Assembly (NCBI RefSeq): GCF_900142985.1
Contig: NZ_LT670849.1
Coordinates: 6,588,501 to 6,652,500, forward strand
Reading direction: 5' to 3'
Length of the DNA: 64,000 bases
DNA from: Bradyrhizobium erythrophlei
Lineage (GTDB): Bacteria; Pseudomonadota; Alphaproteobacteria; Rhizobiales; Xanthobacteraceae
Each line of letters begins with the position of its first letter. The stretch's first letter is position 1. The notes beneath the pieces are model-generated. The model worked only from the letters and a program-made list of their open reading frames with translations. It did not search any database and had not been told where the DNA came from. Both the position numbers and the translations under genes were made by a program. This document shows, piece by piece, positions 34,475-43,854 of the stretch.

Positions 34475-35843
34475 GGGCTACCACATGGCGGTGGTGGCGG
34501 GCGTGGTGTTCTTTGCCATTCGCGCGCTGCTTGCGCTTTTCCCGGTGCTGACCGTGGCGTTCCCCATCAAGAAATGGGCCGCCGCGGCCGCACTTGCCGC
34601 GGCTACCTTTTATCTCCTGCTGTCGGGCGCCGAAGTCGCCACACAAAGATCGTTCTACATGACTGCCGTGGTGCTGATCGCCGTCATGGTCGATCGCCGC
34701 GCCATCACGTTCCGCACGCTTGCACTGGCGGCGATCGTGGTGCTGGTGCTGGCGCCGGAGGCGCTGGTGCATCCAAGCTTCCAGATGTCGTTTGCGGCAA
34801 CGCTTGGCCTTGTCGCGCTGGTTCAGATCGGCATGCCCCGCTTGTTCGCGACGCCGGAAAATTCGACGGCGGCCAAGGTCGCGCTGTGGGGCGGACGTGA
34901 ACTGGTGACGCTGGCGCTCGCTTCGCTGGTTGCGGGTCTCGCCACCACGCCCTATGCCGCCTTTCATTTCCACCGGATCACGCCGTACGGTCTGCTTGCC
35001 AATCTCGCGGCGATGCCGGTGGTGTCCGCCATCGTGATGCCCGCGGGTATGCTCGGGCTTGTGGCGATGCCGTTCGGCTTTGACGGCTTCTTCTGGTGGC
35101 TGATGGGGGTCGGCATCGGCTGGATGATCGTGGTGACCGAGTGGGTCGCAGCGCTTCCCGGCGCCATCGGCCGGGTCTCGGCTTTCGGCACCGGGCCACT
35201 GATCGCCTCCAGCCTGGGAATTGTGCTGCTTGGACTGTTGCGGACGCCATTGCGCTGGCTTGGGGCCGGCTTGCTTGTGCTGTCGGTGATCGCCGTGATG
35301 GCTACGCCAAAACCGGACGTGCTGATTTCGGCTGACGGTCATAACGTCGCCGTCCGCGGCCGTGACGGGCGGCTGCACCTGATGAAGACGGCGAAAGATG
35401 CGTTCCTGGTCAAGGAATGGCTGGCGGCTGACGCCGACAGCCGGGATGCGACCGATGTTTCACTTGGCGATGGCGTGTCCTGTGACGGCGAAGGCTGCGT
35501 CGTGCCGATGGCCGACGGGCGCTTTGTCGCGCTGTCCTTAAAACCCGACGGGCTGGCGGACGACTGCGCCAGGACCGCCTTGATCGTGACGGCGAGCCCC
35601 GCGCCGCCGAGATGCCAGGCGACCGTGCTTGAACTGAAGCGATTGCGCGCGCAAGGCGCAATGGCGCTGCGCTGGACCAGGCGCGGACTTGTCATCGATG
35701 CGGTCAAGCCGAGGGGTGCAGACAGACCTTGGGCGCCAGCCACCGGTGATGCCGAGACCGACAGGGAGCTTGCCGTTGGAGGCGCCCCGGCGCGCCCGGC
35801 CGACGCTACACCGCCGGAGGCGGAGCTTCAGAGCGAGGACTGA
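34470..35843 (+). pseudogene. comEC: DNA uptake channel ComEC, 5' part missing
   Basis: The frame begins exactly at V-S-G-Y-H-M-A-V-V-A-G, the start of the competence-domain motif that normally lies hundreds of residues into ComEC. An in-frame TGA sits directly before GTG 34470. The remaining 457 residues have several membrane helices and the C-terminal soluble domain (I-S-A-D-G-H-N-V-A-V-R-G-R-D-G), close to its usual end. The N-terminal OB-type region and first helices are absent, and I find no copy elsewhere in the window. DNA uptake through this protein is probably lost. Confidence 0.8.
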
Positions 35844-35867
35844 TGCTCCGTCGGCGCCGGCGGCCGA

Positions 35868-36209
35868 TCAGGCGGCTGCGTGCTGGTCGTGGAAATCGTC
35901 GTTGCCGTGCAGTTCGAACGCACCAAGGTGGAATTCGTCGGTCTCGATTGGTTCACCCGACTCCGCCGCCAAGGGCGGCGAAGACGTCTGAACAAGGGTG
36001 AAGCGCGCGTTCGGAAACTGCTCCCAGATCGCGAGATCGTCAGGCGCCACCGTCAGCCATCCGAAGCGGAACATGTATCGGCCAGGCTCGGTGACGTGCC
36101 CGACCTGCTGCCATGTGACCTTATTGACCGGCAAAAGCGCCTCCTTTGCGAGATCCGCGGCCCGGCTGACCATCGTCTCCCGGTCGGCCGATTGAACGCA
36201 GCAATCCAT
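35868..36209 (-). CDS. Hypothetical protein
   Basis: The 113-residue product contains V-G-H-V-T-E-P-G-R-Y-M-F-R-F-G-W-L-T-V and A-I-W-E-Q-F-P-N-A-R-F-T-L-V, a compact beta-rich domain common in unnamed Bradyrhizobium proteins. ATG 36209 has GAGGAA 7 bases upstream, which decides the start over ATG 36173. The C-terminus is acidic with His residues. It is convergent with comEC, 24 bases apart. Confidence 0.65.
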   Translation of the reverse strand: MDCCVQSADRETMVSRAADLAKEALLPVNKVTWQQVGHVTEPGRYMFRFGWLTVAPDDLAIWEQFPNARFTLVQTSSPPLAAESGEPIETDEFHLGAFELHGNDDFHDQHAAA

Positions 36210-36309
36210 GCGTTCGTTCCTCAAACGCATCGAGGTGCAAGGCGAAGGTCGTCAGGGCCAGCTTGAGCTGATTCAATTCCCTGACGCGCTTATCGTTCGA
36301 GGAACTCAT
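36121..36309 (-). CDS. Small hypothetical protein overlapping the next gene
   Basis: The 62-residue frame reads R-V-R-E-L-N-Q-L-K-L-A-L-T-T-F-A-L-H-L-D-A-F-E-E-R, a convincing amphipathic helix, then a disordered tail. It overlaps the 35868-36209 gene by 89 bases in another frame, and only the first half looks protein-like. There is no clear ribosome site. It may be a real gene with a tail read out of necessity, or a truncated one. Confidence 0.45.
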   Translation of the reverse strand: MSSSNDKRVRELNQLKLALTTFALHLDAFEERTHGLLRSIGRPGDDGQPGRGSRKGGAFAGQ

Positions 36310-36345
36310 GACGCACTAAACAAACTGGCTACTGCCCGTTGGCTT

Positions 36346-36765
36346 TCAGCCCGTGATCACCGGCCGCGGCTGCGGAGTGCCGGCGAGAACGGGGCGAGGG
36401 ACGGCCTGCTTGATGGCAGGCAGCTGCAACACGGTCGCGCGTTGCCCCTCGCGGAGCAGCGTCACCAGCACATGGCTGCCGTCAGGAAATTCGATCGTGT
36501 CGTGATGACGATCGGTAAGATGGCGATCGATCTCGCCGAGCTTGCCGACCCGGAAGGCCGAGCGCCGTGTCCAGAACCAGCGGCTGTCGTATCTGACGTT
36601 GTCGGCAAAGGCGAGTTCCGTGCCCGGCAACAGGCAGACCGCGACTTCGGGTTCGGCTTCCGACGCAAAGCCCTTGGTGGACGTGCCGCGGAAGGTCGTG
36701 GTGATCAGCGTCTCGCCCGCTTTGGCAGGGCGCGTGGCGACGGCGTGCAGACTATAGTCACACAT
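36346..36765 (-). CDS. Hypothetical protein
   Basis: The 139-residue protein begins M-C-D-Y-S-L-H-A-V-A-T-R-P-A and contains E-V-A-V-C-L-L-P-G-T-E-L-A-F and D-T-I-E-F-P-D-G-S-H-V-L-V-T-L-L. It is beta-rich and cytoplasmic, of a type I recognise from Bradyrhizobium without a name. ATG 36765 is the conserved start; the longer frame upstream is basic and unrelated. lexA lies 236 bases upstream in the same direction. Confidence 0.65.
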   Translation of the reverse strand: MCDYSLHAVATRPAKAGETLITTTFRGTSTKGFASEAEPEVAVCLLPGTELAFADNVRYDSRWFWTRRSAFRVGKLGEIDRHLTDRHHDTIEFPDGSHVLVTLLREGQRATVLQLPAIKQAVPRPVLAGTPQPRPVITG

Positions 36766-37001
36766 CGGATGGCTCCTCGCTTGAGATAGCCGGCCGCGTC
36801 TCTTCCATCGAAAAGAGGCGCCAGCCTCCATCTTGATGAACATTAGGGTGCGATTGTGTTGCCGCTTGGCGGCAATTCTGCGGCTTGCCGGTCGGCGTCG
36901 CATCACAAATTTGTTTTGCCAATACAATACGCTTTGAGGAACCTTTTGGTTCCGCGGAAATCGCCAGACACCGGTGTGTTTGCGGAAGGTGGGTCCGGAG
37001 C

Positions 37002-37706
37002 TCAGTATTTCCGGTAAAGGCCGATGAGCTTGCCCTGAATCTTGACCCGGTTCGGCGGCAGGATGCGGACTTCGTAGGCCGCATTCGCCGGCTCGAGTGC
37101 AATCGATGCACCGCGACGGCGGAAGCGCTTCAACGTGGCTTCCTCGTCGTCGATCAGGGCGACGACAATGTCGCCGGTGTCGGCGGTTTCGTTGCGCTGG
37201 ATCAGCGCCATGTCGCCATCCAGGATTCCCGCTTCCACCATCGAGTCGCCGCGCACTTCGAGGGCATAATGTTCGCCCGCGCCGAGCATATCCGGCGGCA
37301 CGCTGATGGTGTGGCTGCGGGTCTGCAACGCCTCGATCGGGGTGCCGGCCGCGATGCGGCCCATGACGGGCACGGCGACCGGACGGTTGCCATCGTCCTC
37401 CGCACCGGCGCTGGGGCCGCGAACCTTGCCAAGCGTGCCTTCGATGACGCTCGGGGTGAAACCCCGCCGGCTACCGCCGCCGGCGCTGGCCAGTTCCGGT
37501 AACTTGATGACTTCGATCGCGCGGGCGCGATTGGGGAGGCGGCGAATGAAGCCCCGCTCTTCGAGCGCGGTGATCAGACGGTGAATGCCGGATTTGGAGC
37601 GCAGGTCGAGGGCGTCCTTCATTTCGTCAAAAGAGGGCGGCACGCCCGACTCCTTCAGCCGTTCACTAATGAACCGCAGAAGTTCGTATTGTTTGCGTGT
37701 CAGCAT
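37002..37706 (-). CDS. lexA: SOS repressor LexA
   Basis: LexA (234 residues) represses DNA-damage genes and cleaves itself when RecA is active. The winged-helix N-terminus is [10 protein letters not shown]. The cleavage site is A120-G121, and the catalytic dyad is S155 (R-G-D-S-M) with K193 (A-T-L-K-R-F). The long linker near residues 72-110 is typical of alphaproteobacterial LexA. A LexA box lies 118 bases upstream of the start, so autoregulation is expected. A GGAACC/GGTTCC hairpin at 36938-36953 lies downstream. Confidence 0.97.
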   Translation of the reverse strand: MLTRKQYELLRFISERLKESGVPPSFDEMKDALDLRSKSGIHRLITALEERGFIRRLPNRARAIEVIKLPELASAGGGSRRGFTPSVIEGTLGKVRGPSAGAEDDGNRPVAVPVMGRIAAGTPIEALQTRSHTISVPPDMLGAGEHYALEVRGDSMVEAGILDGDMALIQRNETADTGDIVVALIDDEEATLKRFRRRGASIALEPANAAYEVRILPPNRVKIQGKLIGLYRKY

Positions 37707-37823
37707 CTCGACCAGTCCCCAGGTTGCTGTCGTTCAGTTTCCGAGACGTCTGGCGTTCAAGGCTTGAGGGAGCCCGAAGATCATCGCCAAACTTCAGAAA
37801 CAAATCATGAACGAACACTATCT

Positions 37824-37838
37824 GTTCCATATGTGTTC
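37824..37838 (-). promoter_or_regulatory. Alphaproteobacterial LexA box
   Basis: GTTC-N7-GTTC at 37824-37838 is an exact match to the direct-repeat SOS box known in alphaproteobacteria. It lies in the moeA-lexA gap upstream of lexA, consistent with autorepression. Confidence 0.8.
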
Positions 37839-37894
37839 CGCAACCACTTAATTTTTCGTCAATGAGGGCGAGCGCGCCGAGCGCTCGAACCCGC

Positions 37895-39106
37895 TCAGGC
37901 GGGGAGCCTGAGGATCTCGCAAACTCTGCCTGCGTCAGCCGCCGGCGCAAACGGCGGACGTATCAGAAGTGCCTGTGCCGCAGCGAGATTCCCAAGCAGC
38001 GAACTGTCCTGCTGATTGACCGGGGTTGCGATCAACGCGCCGTCCTCGCGTGTCGTAAGACGGGCGCGCAAATAGTCCTCGCGCTGATCGTTGGCCGACA
38101 CGCCATGCCCCAACAGCGCAGATTCGGTGGTGTGATGGATCACTGTTTGGCCGCAGAGTTTGCGAATCAACGGCACGAGAAACAGGAACGCGCATACGTA
38201 AGACGATACGGGGTTGCCGGGCAGGCCGATCACGCGCATGTCCCCGAGGCGACCGTGCATTAGCGGCTTGCCGGGCCGCATGGCGATCCGCCAGAAGGCC
38301 ATCGCCACGTTTTCGGCGTCGAGCGACTTCTTGACCAGGTCGTGGTCGCCGACCGAAGCCCCTCCGGTCGTGATCAGGACGTCGGCGCCGCTATCGCGCG
38401 CGCGGCGAATTCCGCTCCGGGTGGCCTCGAGCGTATCCGCGGCAATGCCGAGGTCGAGCACGTCGGCGCCTTCGGCCCGGGCGAGCGCCCGCAGCGCATA
38501 ACCGTTGGAATAGACGATCTGGCCGGGCCCGGGGGTTTGACCCGGCATCACCAACTCGTCGCCGGTCGCCAGCAGCGCCACCTTTGGCCGGCGATGAACG
38601 GGCAGCAGAGGGTAGTTCATGGAGGCTGCGAGCGAGAGGTCGCGGTCGGAAAGCTCCTGGCCCGCCTTGAGCAACACGTCGCCTTCACGAAAGTCGACGC
38701 CGGCGCGGCGAATGTGGCGGCCGGCGATCGCGGCTTCGGTGATTTTGATCCCGTCGCCCTCGACCACGGTATCTTCCTGAATGATGACGGCATCGGCGCC
38801 TTCGGGGATCACGCCGCCGGTAAAGATGCGTACCGCCTCGCCCGCGCCTACGACGCGATCGAAAGGCCGTCCGGCGGCGATCTCGCCGATGACCTTGAGG
38901 GGTGTGCCGGCTTGCCTGGCATCTGTCGCGCGGACCGCATAGCCGTCCATGGCCGACATCGCCTGCGGCGGCTGGGTACGCAGTGCGGCCAGATCGCGCG
39001 CCAGAATGCGCTTGAAAGCCAAATCCAGCGCAGTCATTTCCTCGGGCAGTGCTTCGGCGCCCGAAAGAACCGCGGCCAGGGCATCGGCGACCGGCATCAG
39101 TGCCAC
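37895..39106 (-). CDS. moeA: Molybdopterin molybdenumtransferase MoeA
   Basis: MoeA (403 residues) inserts molybdate into adenylylated molybdopterin to finish the molybdenum cofactor. Seen are the N-terminal P-P-Q-A-M-S-A-M-D-G-Y-A-V-R block, the MoCF_biosynth core (T-G-D-E-L-V, then T-T-G-G-A-S-V-G-D-H-D) and the G-L-P-G-N-P-V-S motif, with the usual C-terminal beta domain. In many alphaproteobacteria it directly follows moaC; here moaC is 7.5 kb away at 46657. Confidence 0.95.
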   Translation of the reverse strand: MALMPVADALAAVLSGAEALPEEMTALDLAFKRILARDLAALRTQPPQAMSAMDGYAVRATDARQAGTPLKVIGEIAAGRPFDRVVGAGEAVRIFTGGVIPEGADAVIIQEDTVVEGDGIKITEAAIAGRHIRRAGVDFREGDVLLKAGQELSDRDLSLAASMNYPLLPVHRRPKVALLATGDELVMPGQTPGPGQIVYSNGYALRALARAEGADVLDLGIAADTLEATRSGIRRARDSGADVLITTGGASVGDHDLVKKSLDAENVAMAFWRIAMRPGKPLMHGRLGDMRVIGLPGNPVSSYVCAFLFLVPLIRKLCGQTVIHHTTESALLGHGVSANDQREDYLRARLTTREDGALIATPVNQQDSSLLGNLAAAQALLIRPPFAPAADAGRVCEILRLPA

Positions 39107-39144
39107 GACAGGACTCCGCGAATGAACACGTTCAAACCGCCTTC

Positions 39145-39774
39145 CTAGATTCCGAGCGCTTGAAGCGCGCGAGCGACGTCGCCGGACGAGGTGACCCGAA
39201 CCGCCTTGAGGCCGCGCTCGCAGGCACCCCTGATGTTTTCGTCGAGATCGTCGAAGAACACAATGCGTTCCGCCGGCACGCCGATGGCCTGCACGACGTG
39301 ATCATAGGCTTCCGCGTCCGGCTTTCGAAGCCCGATGGTGGATGATAGAAAAATCTGATGGAAATGGCCGAGCACTTCCGCATATTGAACGGAAAAATAG
39401 GCGCCATGCACCGCGTTCGTATTCGAGAACGCATAGAGCGGCAGGTGTTTCGCGGCGCGGGCGAGCAGGGTTTTGATCCCGGGTATTTCGCCGACAAAGA
39501 TCGCGTTCCAGCCGTCGACAAATTGCGCGTCGGAGAGTTCCACACCGAGAGAGGATCTTAAGCCGGCAAAGAAGGCCTCGTCGCTGATCTCGCCCTTCTC
39601 GTGCTGGTGGTACAATTCCCCGCGCAGGAAGCGCTGTCCAAGCAGGACAGGTTCGCATCCAGCCTGGCGGGCCCAATGGTGAAGGGTGCGGTCGAAATCG
39701 ATATCGAGCACCACCCGCCCGAGATCGAACAGCAAGGCGTCGGCGTCGCCGGGCGAAAGTGGTGGCTGGTTCAC
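39145..39774 (-). CDS. HAD-superfamily hydrolase
   Basis: This 209-residue phosphatase-like protein has HAD motif I as L-L-F-D-L-G-R-V-V, in which the second acidic residue of D-x-D is replaced, as in some YihX-like members. Motif II is A-F-S-N-T-N, the motif III lysine lies in G-L-R-K-P-D-A-E-A-Y, and motif IV is F-F-D-D-L-D-E-N. The substrate is unknown; YihX-type sugar phosphatases are the nearest guess. It follows the FMN dehydrogenase gene after 38 bases. Confidence 0.85.
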   Translation of the reverse strand: MNQPPLSPGDADALLFDLGRVVLDIDFDRTLHHWARQAGCEPVLLGQRFLRGELYHQHEKGEISDEAFFAGLRSSLGVELSDAQFVDGWNAIFVGEIPGIKTLLARAAKHLPLYAFSNTNAVHGAYFSVQYAEVLGHFHQIFLSSTIGLRKPDAEAYDHVVQAIGVPAERIVFFDDLDENIRGACERGLKAVRVTSSGDVARALQALGI

Positions 39775-39812
39775 GGCTGGTTGCCTGCCATCAGATCGGC
39801 GCCGCTAACTCG

Positions 39813-40943
39813 TCAATACCGATAAGGCTCGATGTCGAGAAGCGGGAAGGCGGAGAAGACGCCCGGCAGGTTGGTCGGCATCGCTGGGTGCAGATAGGAT
39901 TTATCGAGCTCGGCATATTTGGTGACGCCCAACAGGCCAAGCGTGCGGAGCACCTCGTCTTCCAACAGCTCGAGCATCCGCACGATGCCGCTTTCACCGG
40001 CAGCCGCCAGCGCCCAGCATTGCAACCGGCCGATGCCGACGAGGTCCGCGCCCAGGATCATTGCCTTGACGATGTCGGTGCCGCGGCAGAACGAACCGTC
40101 GACCATGATTTTCGCGCGGCCTTTGACGGCGCTCGCGATCTCCGGCAACACATGCATGGAGCCGCGGCCGTGATCGAGCTGGCGGCCGCCATGGTTGGAG
40201 ACGTAAATCCATTCGACGCCATGATCGACCGCGATCGCCGCGTCCTCGGCGGTGGCGATGCCCTTGATGATCAGCGGAATCTTGTACTTGTCCTTGATGA
40301 GCTTGACGGTGCGCCAGTCGAGGCCCTTCTGGAAGTCGCCGCCGGTGGCGCGCAGGCGGCTTTCGCGTACATAGCGCTTGGCGATATCGCGTTCGCGGCG
40401 GCTGTAATGGGCGGTGTCGACGGTGAGGCAGAAAGCCGTATAGCCGCTTGCAATCGCGCGGCTGACGCGATCTTCGACGAAGGCGTCGTCGCCGCGGACG
40501 TAGAGCTGGTAGATGCGCAAGGCGTCCGGCGCTGCCTGGGCGACCTTTTCAAGGCCCGGTTCGGAGACCGAGCTCAACATATGGGCCGCGCCAAACCGTC
40601 CGACACCGCGGGAAACACTGGCGGCTGCCCCTTCAGGATCGAAGATTTCCAGCGCGCCGACCGGCGCCATCATGACGGGAAGGCGCAATTTGCGGCCGAA
40701 CACTTCGGTCGTGGCGTCGATACGAGCAACATTGCGCAACACCCGTGGCCTGAACGCGAGCTCGTCGAGCGCCGAGCGGTTGCGGCGTATCGTGGTTTCG
40801 GTTTCGGACGCGCCGATGATGTAGTCCCAGGCGTTCTGGTTGAGATTGGCGCGCGCCTTGTTCACGAACTCATGAAGATTCTGGAACGGCTCGGCGCTGG
40901 CGCCAAGTTCGGTGCTTGTCGGGATACGGGTCACTTCGTTCAT
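39813..40943 (-). CDS. FMN-dependent alpha-hydroxy-acid dehydrogenase
   Basis: The 376-residue TIM-barrel flavoprotein oxidises a 2-hydroxy acid such as lactate or mandelate. The active-site block is intact: S-N-H-G-G-R-Q-L-D-H with the catalytic His, then V-D-G-S-F-C-R-G-T-D and G-A-D-L-V-G-I-G-R. An N-terminal Y-I-I-G-A-S-E-T-E segment stands where lactate oxidases have Y-x-x-G-A. No membrane segment is visible, unlike LldD of E. coli. The exact substrate cannot be read. Confidence 0.88.
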   Translation of the reverse strand: MNEVTRIPTSTELGASAEPFQNLHEFVNKARANLNQNAWDYIIGASETETTIRRNRSALDELAFRPRVLRNVARIDATTEVFGRKLRLPVMMAPVGALEIFDPEGAAASVSRGVGRFGAAHMLSSVSEPGLEKVAQAAPDALRIYQLYVRGDDAFVEDRVSRAIASGYTAFCLTVDTAHYSRRERDIAKRYVRESRLRATGGDFQKGLDWRTVKLIKDKYKIPLIIKGIATAEDAAIAVDHGVEWIYVSNHGGRQLDHGRGSMHVLPEIASAVKGRAKIMVDGSFCRGTDIVKAMILGADLVGIGRLQCWALAAAGESGIVRMLELLEDEVLRTLGLLGVTKYAELDKSYLHPAMPTNLPGVFSAFPLLDIEPYRY

Positions 40944-40994
40944 GTTTCTTCTCCTTGTATTTCCGACGACGTTCGTTTCGAAGAAGCCCGGCCG

Positions 40995-41073
40995 CTAGTG
41001 GAGTGGATTTGACATTCGCTAGGCGCCTAGCCGCGAGTCGGAAAAGCGAATGTCAAATCCAAAACTCCACTAG
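40995..41073. repeat. CTAG-ended palindromic element, 41-kb copy
   Basis: This 79-bp element begins CTAGTGGAGT and ends ACTCCACTAG. Inner arms ATTTGACATTCGCT and AGCGAATGTCAAAT are perfect complements. The loop includes a further small palindrome around GCTAGGCGCCTAGC. It lies between the FMN dehydrogenase gene and the truncated monooxygenase-like gene. Confidence 0.9.
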
Positions 41074-41353
41074 CGAACTTTTTATTTGCCAGTGGTCCTT
41101 TGATTCTAACATTCGCAAAAGTGGAGGCTGAGAAGGGATGCGGCTTGCAGCCCGGCTCCTTGGCCGCCGCGGCGCCGTTCTCCTTGATCGCGGCCAGGAA
41201 ATTCTCGCGTTCGGCAGGCACGATATCGAGATCGACCGCGTTGACGAACATTCCGGCCGATTGCGCTTCGACACGCTGTCCGACCGGCAGCAGGATGAAG
41301 CAGGTGGCCGAAATCGCAAGCGTTGCGGCAGCCGCAGAAATTGACTTGAACAT
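41027..41353 (-). pseudogene. Exported antibiotic-monooxygenase-like protein, 3' truncated
   Basis: The frame starts with a signal peptide (F-K-S-I-S-A-A-A-A-T-L-A-I-S-A). It continues as an ABM-type domain, F-V-N-A-V-D-L-D-I-V-P-A-E-R-E-N-F-L-A-A-I-K-E with A-K-E-P-G-C. Right after that, at about 41143, it enters the truncated palindromic element. The rest up to the stop at 41027 is element-derived, and the second half of the about 100-residue domain is missing. I therefore read it as inactivated by the element. Confidence 0.7.
41089..41143. repeat. Truncated CTAG-type palindromic element
   Basis: Starting at CCAGTGGTCC (one base off CTAG), it has the arm GATTCTAACATTCGC and then CTGAGAAGGGATGCG, matching the reverse complement of the pyrH-frr element. 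The second arm is missing. Its inner edge is where homology of the gene at 41353 is lost. Confidence 0.75.
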
Positions 41354-41604
41354 GTGATGATCCTCCCCGAGCGTTGCCCCGGATTATTTCCGGTTGAAAG
41401 CGCAGGCAAGCGTGCCATTCAAGGCCCAGCCGTCCTGCACCATCGCTATCCATAACCTATTGCGCGGAGGCAGTTAAGCCTTGTGGCGGCCCCTGAGCGC
41501 ATGCCAGTCGCCTTGGCGATGCGCGGTTGACCGCCTTGCGCCGGCACTGCCATCCTCGCGCCTGTGCTGACGAAGATCAGCCGGTATTACCGGGAGGAAG
41601 GTCC

Positions 41605-42192
41605 ATGATGTTTCGCAAAATCCGCTGGCTTTTCGCCGCAGCGCTATTGGGCTGCTCGACAGCCCAGGCTTCCGACATTCGCCGCGTTGTCGTAGGCCTC
41701 GATGCCGACAACAAGTCGGTCGTGATGTTCGACAACCGGATGCCGTTGCAGGCGGGGCCTTACGGCCTGCAATCGACCAATCTGTGGGTCACCAATTCCT
41801 ATCCAATCGGATTCTCGTTCAAGGATGACACCGCATCGATTCCAGTCGGCGTATCTCCGCTCGACAACGGCACGAAATTCCGCGTGGTAGAGTTTCCGCC
41901 GCTCGACGCCGCCACCGAAGCCAGGATGGAACCCGGCCTTCTCATGAAAGCGGTTGGCCCGGTGGCGCCGGCCAAAGGCCGGCCGGTCACACATCCGTTG
42001 ATGCACCGGACGCGCAGCGTCGATTACGCGGTGGTGTTGTCAGGCGAGATCGACATGATGCTCGACGATGCCACGGTTCATCTGAAACCTGGCGACACGA
42101 TCGTCCAGCAGGCCACCAATCACGCATGGGTCAATCACGGAACTGAGACTTGCCGGATCCTGTTCGTGCTGATGGACTCCAAACAGCCGTGA
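41605..42192 (+). CDS. Exported cupin-domain protein
   Basis: The 195-residue protein has a signal peptide (F-R-K-I-R-W-L-F-A-A-A-L-L-G-C-S). A C-terminal cupin barrel follows from about residue 120 (R-S-V-D-Y-A-V-V-L-S-G-E-I-D-M, L-K-P-G-D-T-I-V-Q-Q-A-T-N-H-A-W-V-N). Metal-binding potential is reduced, as the first His motif is not clear. GGAGG precedes ATG 41605. The 296 bases after it, up to ctpA, hold no gene I can support. Confidence 0.8.
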   Translation: MMFRKIRWLFAAALLGCSTAQASDIRRVVVGLDADNKSVVMFDNRMPLQAGPYGLQSTNLWVTNSYPIGFSFKDDTASIPVGVSPLDNGTKFRVVEFPPLDAATEARMEPGLLMKAVGPVAPAKGRPVTHPLMHRTRSVDYAVVLSGEIDMMLDDATVHLKPGDTIVQQATNHAWVNHGTETCRILFVLMDSKQP

Positions 42193-42488
42193 GCAGGAGA
42201 GTCGTTTTCCCGACGATTCCGCCTATCCTTGCGGCAATTACAAATTGGAAATGTAGCCGATTTCCGGTTTCTCAGGCGTCTGCGAAGCGCCTATAGTCCG
42301 TTGTGTCCTAAGGGGCCTGCTGACACGGAAATACCGATGAGGCGGCAGGAGGCCGGGCGACGCGGCGCTCTCAAAGCGGCCTTAATGCTAGCGGAAGAGT
42401 GTCGCGAACGACCGGTTTGACCGGCTAACCAACGAACGTCGCGGGCCGGTCCAAGGACGACCGGCCGAACCAACCATTAAGGCTCGCC

Positions 42489-43832
42489 ATGCGAAAGAAC
42501 TCCCTGTTTCTCCTCGGTACGGTTACAGGCATCTGCCTTACCCTTGCGTTCAGCGGGCCACAGGGCAGCCATCTGGTTGCGGTGGCCAAAGCCAAGGTGG
42601 AGGGCGATATCTATTCGCAGCTCAACCTGTTTGGCGATGTGTTCGAGCGCGTCAGAGCCGACTACGTCGAGAAGCCGGATGATGCCCAGATGATCGAGGG
42701 CGCGATCAACGGCATGATCACCTCGCTCGATCCGCATTCCCGCTACATGAACGACGACGCCTGGCACGAAATGCAGGAGACCACACGCGGCGAGTTCGGC
42801 GGGCTCGGCATCGAGGTGACCATGGAAGATGGCCTCGTCAAGGTCGTCACGCCGATGGACGAGACGCCGGCGTCGAAGGCGGGAATCCTGTCCGGCGACT
42901 TCATTTCCCAGATCGACGAGGACAATGTCCAGGGGCTGACGCTGGAGCAGGCCGTCAACAAGATGAAAGGGCCGGTCGACACCAAGACCAAGCTGACCAT
43001 CCTGCGCAAGGGCAACGACAATCCGATCTACGTGACGCTGACCCGTGAAATCATCCATGTGAAGCCCGTCAGCTATCGGACCAATGGCGGTGACATCGGT
43101 TATATCCGGGTCAGCTCGTTCAGCGAGACGACCGGCGACGAGCTGAAGAAGGCGGTCGCCGATATCGCCAAGCAAATTCCCTCGCAGAGCCTGGCAGGTT
43201 ATGTGCTCGACCTGCGCAATAATCCAGGTGGTCTGCTCGACCAGGCGGTCACGGTCTCAAGTACGTTCCTGGCGCGTGGCGAAGTCGTCTCGACCCGGGG
43301 ACGGCGTCCCGAGGAGACCCAGCGTTTCTCCGCCCATGGCGGCGATCTCACCAAGGGCAAGCCGCTCGTCGTTCTCATCAATGGCGGCTCGGCATCGGCC
43401 TCCGAGATCGTGGCGGGCGCGCTGCACGACCACAAGCGCGCAACCCTGATTGGCACCCGTTCGTTCGGCAAAGGTTCGGTCCAGACCATCATCCCGCTGG
43501 GCGGAGGCCATGGTGCGCTGGCGCTGACGACCGCACGCTATTTCACGCCGTCCGGGCGCTCGATCCAGGCCCAGGGCATTTTGCCCGACATTGAAATCCT
43601 TCAGGATATTCCGGACGACCTGAAAGGGCGGGCCGAACTGAAAGGCGAAGCTTCGATGCGAGGGCATCTGTCGGCCGAGGGCGCTGAACAGACCGGTTCG
43701 CAGTCCTACGTTCCGCCGGCGGAGAAGGACGATAAGGCGCTTGCCGCCGCCTACAACGTTCTGCGCGGCGTCACCATCAATGCCGGTGGATCGGCTTCGA
43801 CGTCGGCGTCGAAGTCGTCGGTGCCGAACTAG
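42489..43832 (+). CDS. ctpA: C-terminal processing serine protease (S41)
   Basis: CtpA (447 residues) is a periplasmic Ser-Lys protease that trims C-termini of envelope proteins and cell-wall hydrolases. A signal or anchor helix at the N-terminus is followed by a PDZ domain (about residues 95-180, G-G-L-G-I-E-V) and the S41 core. Core motifs are Y-V-L-D-L-R-N-N-P-G-G-L-L, the nucleophile in G-G-S-A-S-A-S-E, and the Lys in S-F-G-K-G-S-V-Q. The C-terminal tail is Ser/Ala-rich. It is convergent with the GGDEF-EAL gene. Confidence 0.95.
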   Translation: MRKNSLFLLGTVTGICLTLAFSGPQGSHLVAVAKAKVEGDIYSQLNLFGDVFERVRADYVEKPDDAQMIEGAINGMITSLDPHSRYMNDDAWHEMQETTRGEFGGLGIEVTMEDGLVKVVTPMDETPASKAGILSGDFISQIDEDNVQGLTLEQAVNKMKGPVDTKTKLTILRKGNDNPIYVTLTREIIHVKPVSYRTNGGDIGYIRVSSFSETTGDELKKAVADIAKQIPSQSLAGYVLDLRNNPGGLLDQAVTVSSTFLARGEVVSTRGRRPEETQRFSAHGGDLTKGKPLVVLINGGSASASEIVAGALHDHKRATLIGTRSFGKGSVQTIIPLGGGHGALALTTARYFTPSGRSIQAQGILPDIEILQDIPDDLKGRAELKGEASMRGHLSAEGAEQTGSQSYVPPAEKDDKALAAAYNVLRGVTINAGGSASTSASKSSVPN

Positions 43833-43854
43833 GACGGAAAGAGAGCGGCCGCGC

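Noticed and set aside
42229..42420. 63-codon frame in the cupin-ctpA gap
   Set aside because: No ribosome site or recognisable pattern.
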